Assembly: GCA_023442085.1 (NCBI GenBank)
Contig: JAEZMT010000376.1
Span: 1 to 5,690, forward strand
DNA: 5,690 bases
DNA from: Pseudomonadota bacterium
GTDB lineage: Bacteria > Pseudomonadota > Alphaproteobacteria > Rhizobiales > Xanthobacteraceae
Direction of reading: 5' to 3'
The notes under the pieces were generated by a model. The model had not been told where the DNA came from. It ran no database searches and saw nothing but the letters and a program-made list of their open reading frames with translations. Position 1 is the first letter of the stretch. Each line of letters begins with the position of its first letter. Positions 5,323-5,690 of this stretch are shown one piece after another. The position numbers were made by a program, and so were the translations under genes.

Positions 5323-5690
5323 TCACATATTGCTCTTGATGGCCTGGATACGGTCCCAGTCTGCCTTGCGATAGCCGAAGCTCTCGAAGGTGATGTTCTT
5401 CATCACCGTGTTGCGGAAGTCCTCGGTGTCCACCTCCACCACGGTCAGGCCCTTCTGCTTGAAGATGTCGAGCAGTTCCTTCTCCCGCTGCGCCACCTCG
5501 GCCGTGGCCTTGGCGGCCGCCTCCTGGGTGACCTCGGTGAAGATTTTCTGGTCTTCCGGCGAAAGCTTCTTCCAGAGACTGCCGGAGATGATCGTGTTGA
5601 GATGGTCCACGATGTGGCCCGTCAGCACGATGTTCTTCTGCACCTCGTAGAATTTCTTCGCCTCGATGGTGGTGAGCGGATTTTCCTGCG
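5323..5690 (-). CDS. dctP: TRAP transporter substrate-binding protein (DctP family), C-terminal part
   Basis: DctP proteins are periplasmic solute-binding proteins that deliver ligand to the DctQM permease. About 121 C-terminal residues are visible of a usual 320-340; the start, signal peptide and most of the ligand pocket, including the conserved selectivity arginine, are off the right edge. The visible part opens with QENPLTTIEAKKFYEVQKNI and LTGHIVDHLNTIISGSLW, the hallmark region of the family. The helix-rich tail follows: LSPEDQKIFTEVTQEAA, then AEVAQREKELLDIFKQKGLTVVEVD, ending in KADWDRIQAIKSNM before TGA at 5325-5323. The codon before QENP reads xCG, so it cannot be the glycine seen in many members; alanine is likely. 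The frame is open to the window edge. As the first gene of dctP-dctQ-dctM it probably has its promoter to the right of this window. The ligand cannot be inferred; a C4-dicarboxylate or a sugar acid are both possible. Confidence 0.93.
   Translation of the reverse strand, partial: QENPLTTIEAKKFYEVQKNIVLTGHIVDHLNTIISGSLWKKLSPEDQKIFTEVTQEAAAKATAEVAQREKELLDIFKQKGLTVVEVDTEDFRNTVMKNITFESFGYRKADWDRIQAIKSNM

Noticed and set aside
4083..5339. Plus-strand open frame of 418 codons opposite dctM, dctQ and the repeat block
   Set aside because: It crosses two genes and the repeat region, is rich in His, Asp and Glu, and has no recognisable domain.

Overview
The window is high-GC bacterial DNA with dense, tightly packed genes and strong G/C preference at third codon positions. 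Gene content (bacterial CrtY/CrtI carotenoid genes, a DUF983 zinc-ribbon membrane protein, a three-part TRAP transporter) and a palindromic intergenic repeat of the kind that translates as 'LTPGPSPARGEG' point to an alphaproteobacterium, most likely of the Hyphomicrobiales. A yellow-pigmented Xanthobacter-like genus would fit, but that is a guess from content, not a proven assignment.

Layout. Positions 1-2386 (minus strand) hold two carotenoid genes in one transcription unit: crtY (lycopene beta-cyclase), then crtI (phytoene desaturase). They overlap by one base (TGATG), and crtI runs off the left edge. CrtI makes lycopene from phytoene and CrtY closes its ends to beta-carotene. No crtE, crtB or crtZ is visible; the genes that follow crtI would lie left of position 1. 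A 244-base divergent gap (2387-2630) separates crtY from a plus-strand gene for a 135-residue DUF983 protein (2631-3038). That gene ends 18 bases from the end of the convergent TRAP operon.

Positions 3057-5690 (minus strand) hold a TRAP transporter operon in the order dctP (substrate-binding protein, only the C-terminal part visible), dctQ (small permease), dctM (large permease). dctQ and dctM are 3 bases apart and the dctM ribosome binding site lies in the last codons of dctQ. dctP and dctQ are separated by 274 bases that carry two inverted copies of a GC-rich palindromic repeat plus a short tandem duplication of one arm. The repeat also creates a false N-terminal extension of dctQ, so I place the dctQ start at 5048 instead of 5198. 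The transported substrate cannot be told from this window, because the ligand-binding part of DctP lies outside it.

The window holds ordinary, recognisable systems. I found no convincing evidence of a new system. The points most worth checking are the repeat block inside the TRAP operon, the extra hydrophobic segment in DctM, and the possible link of the DUF983 gene to the carotenoid promoter region.
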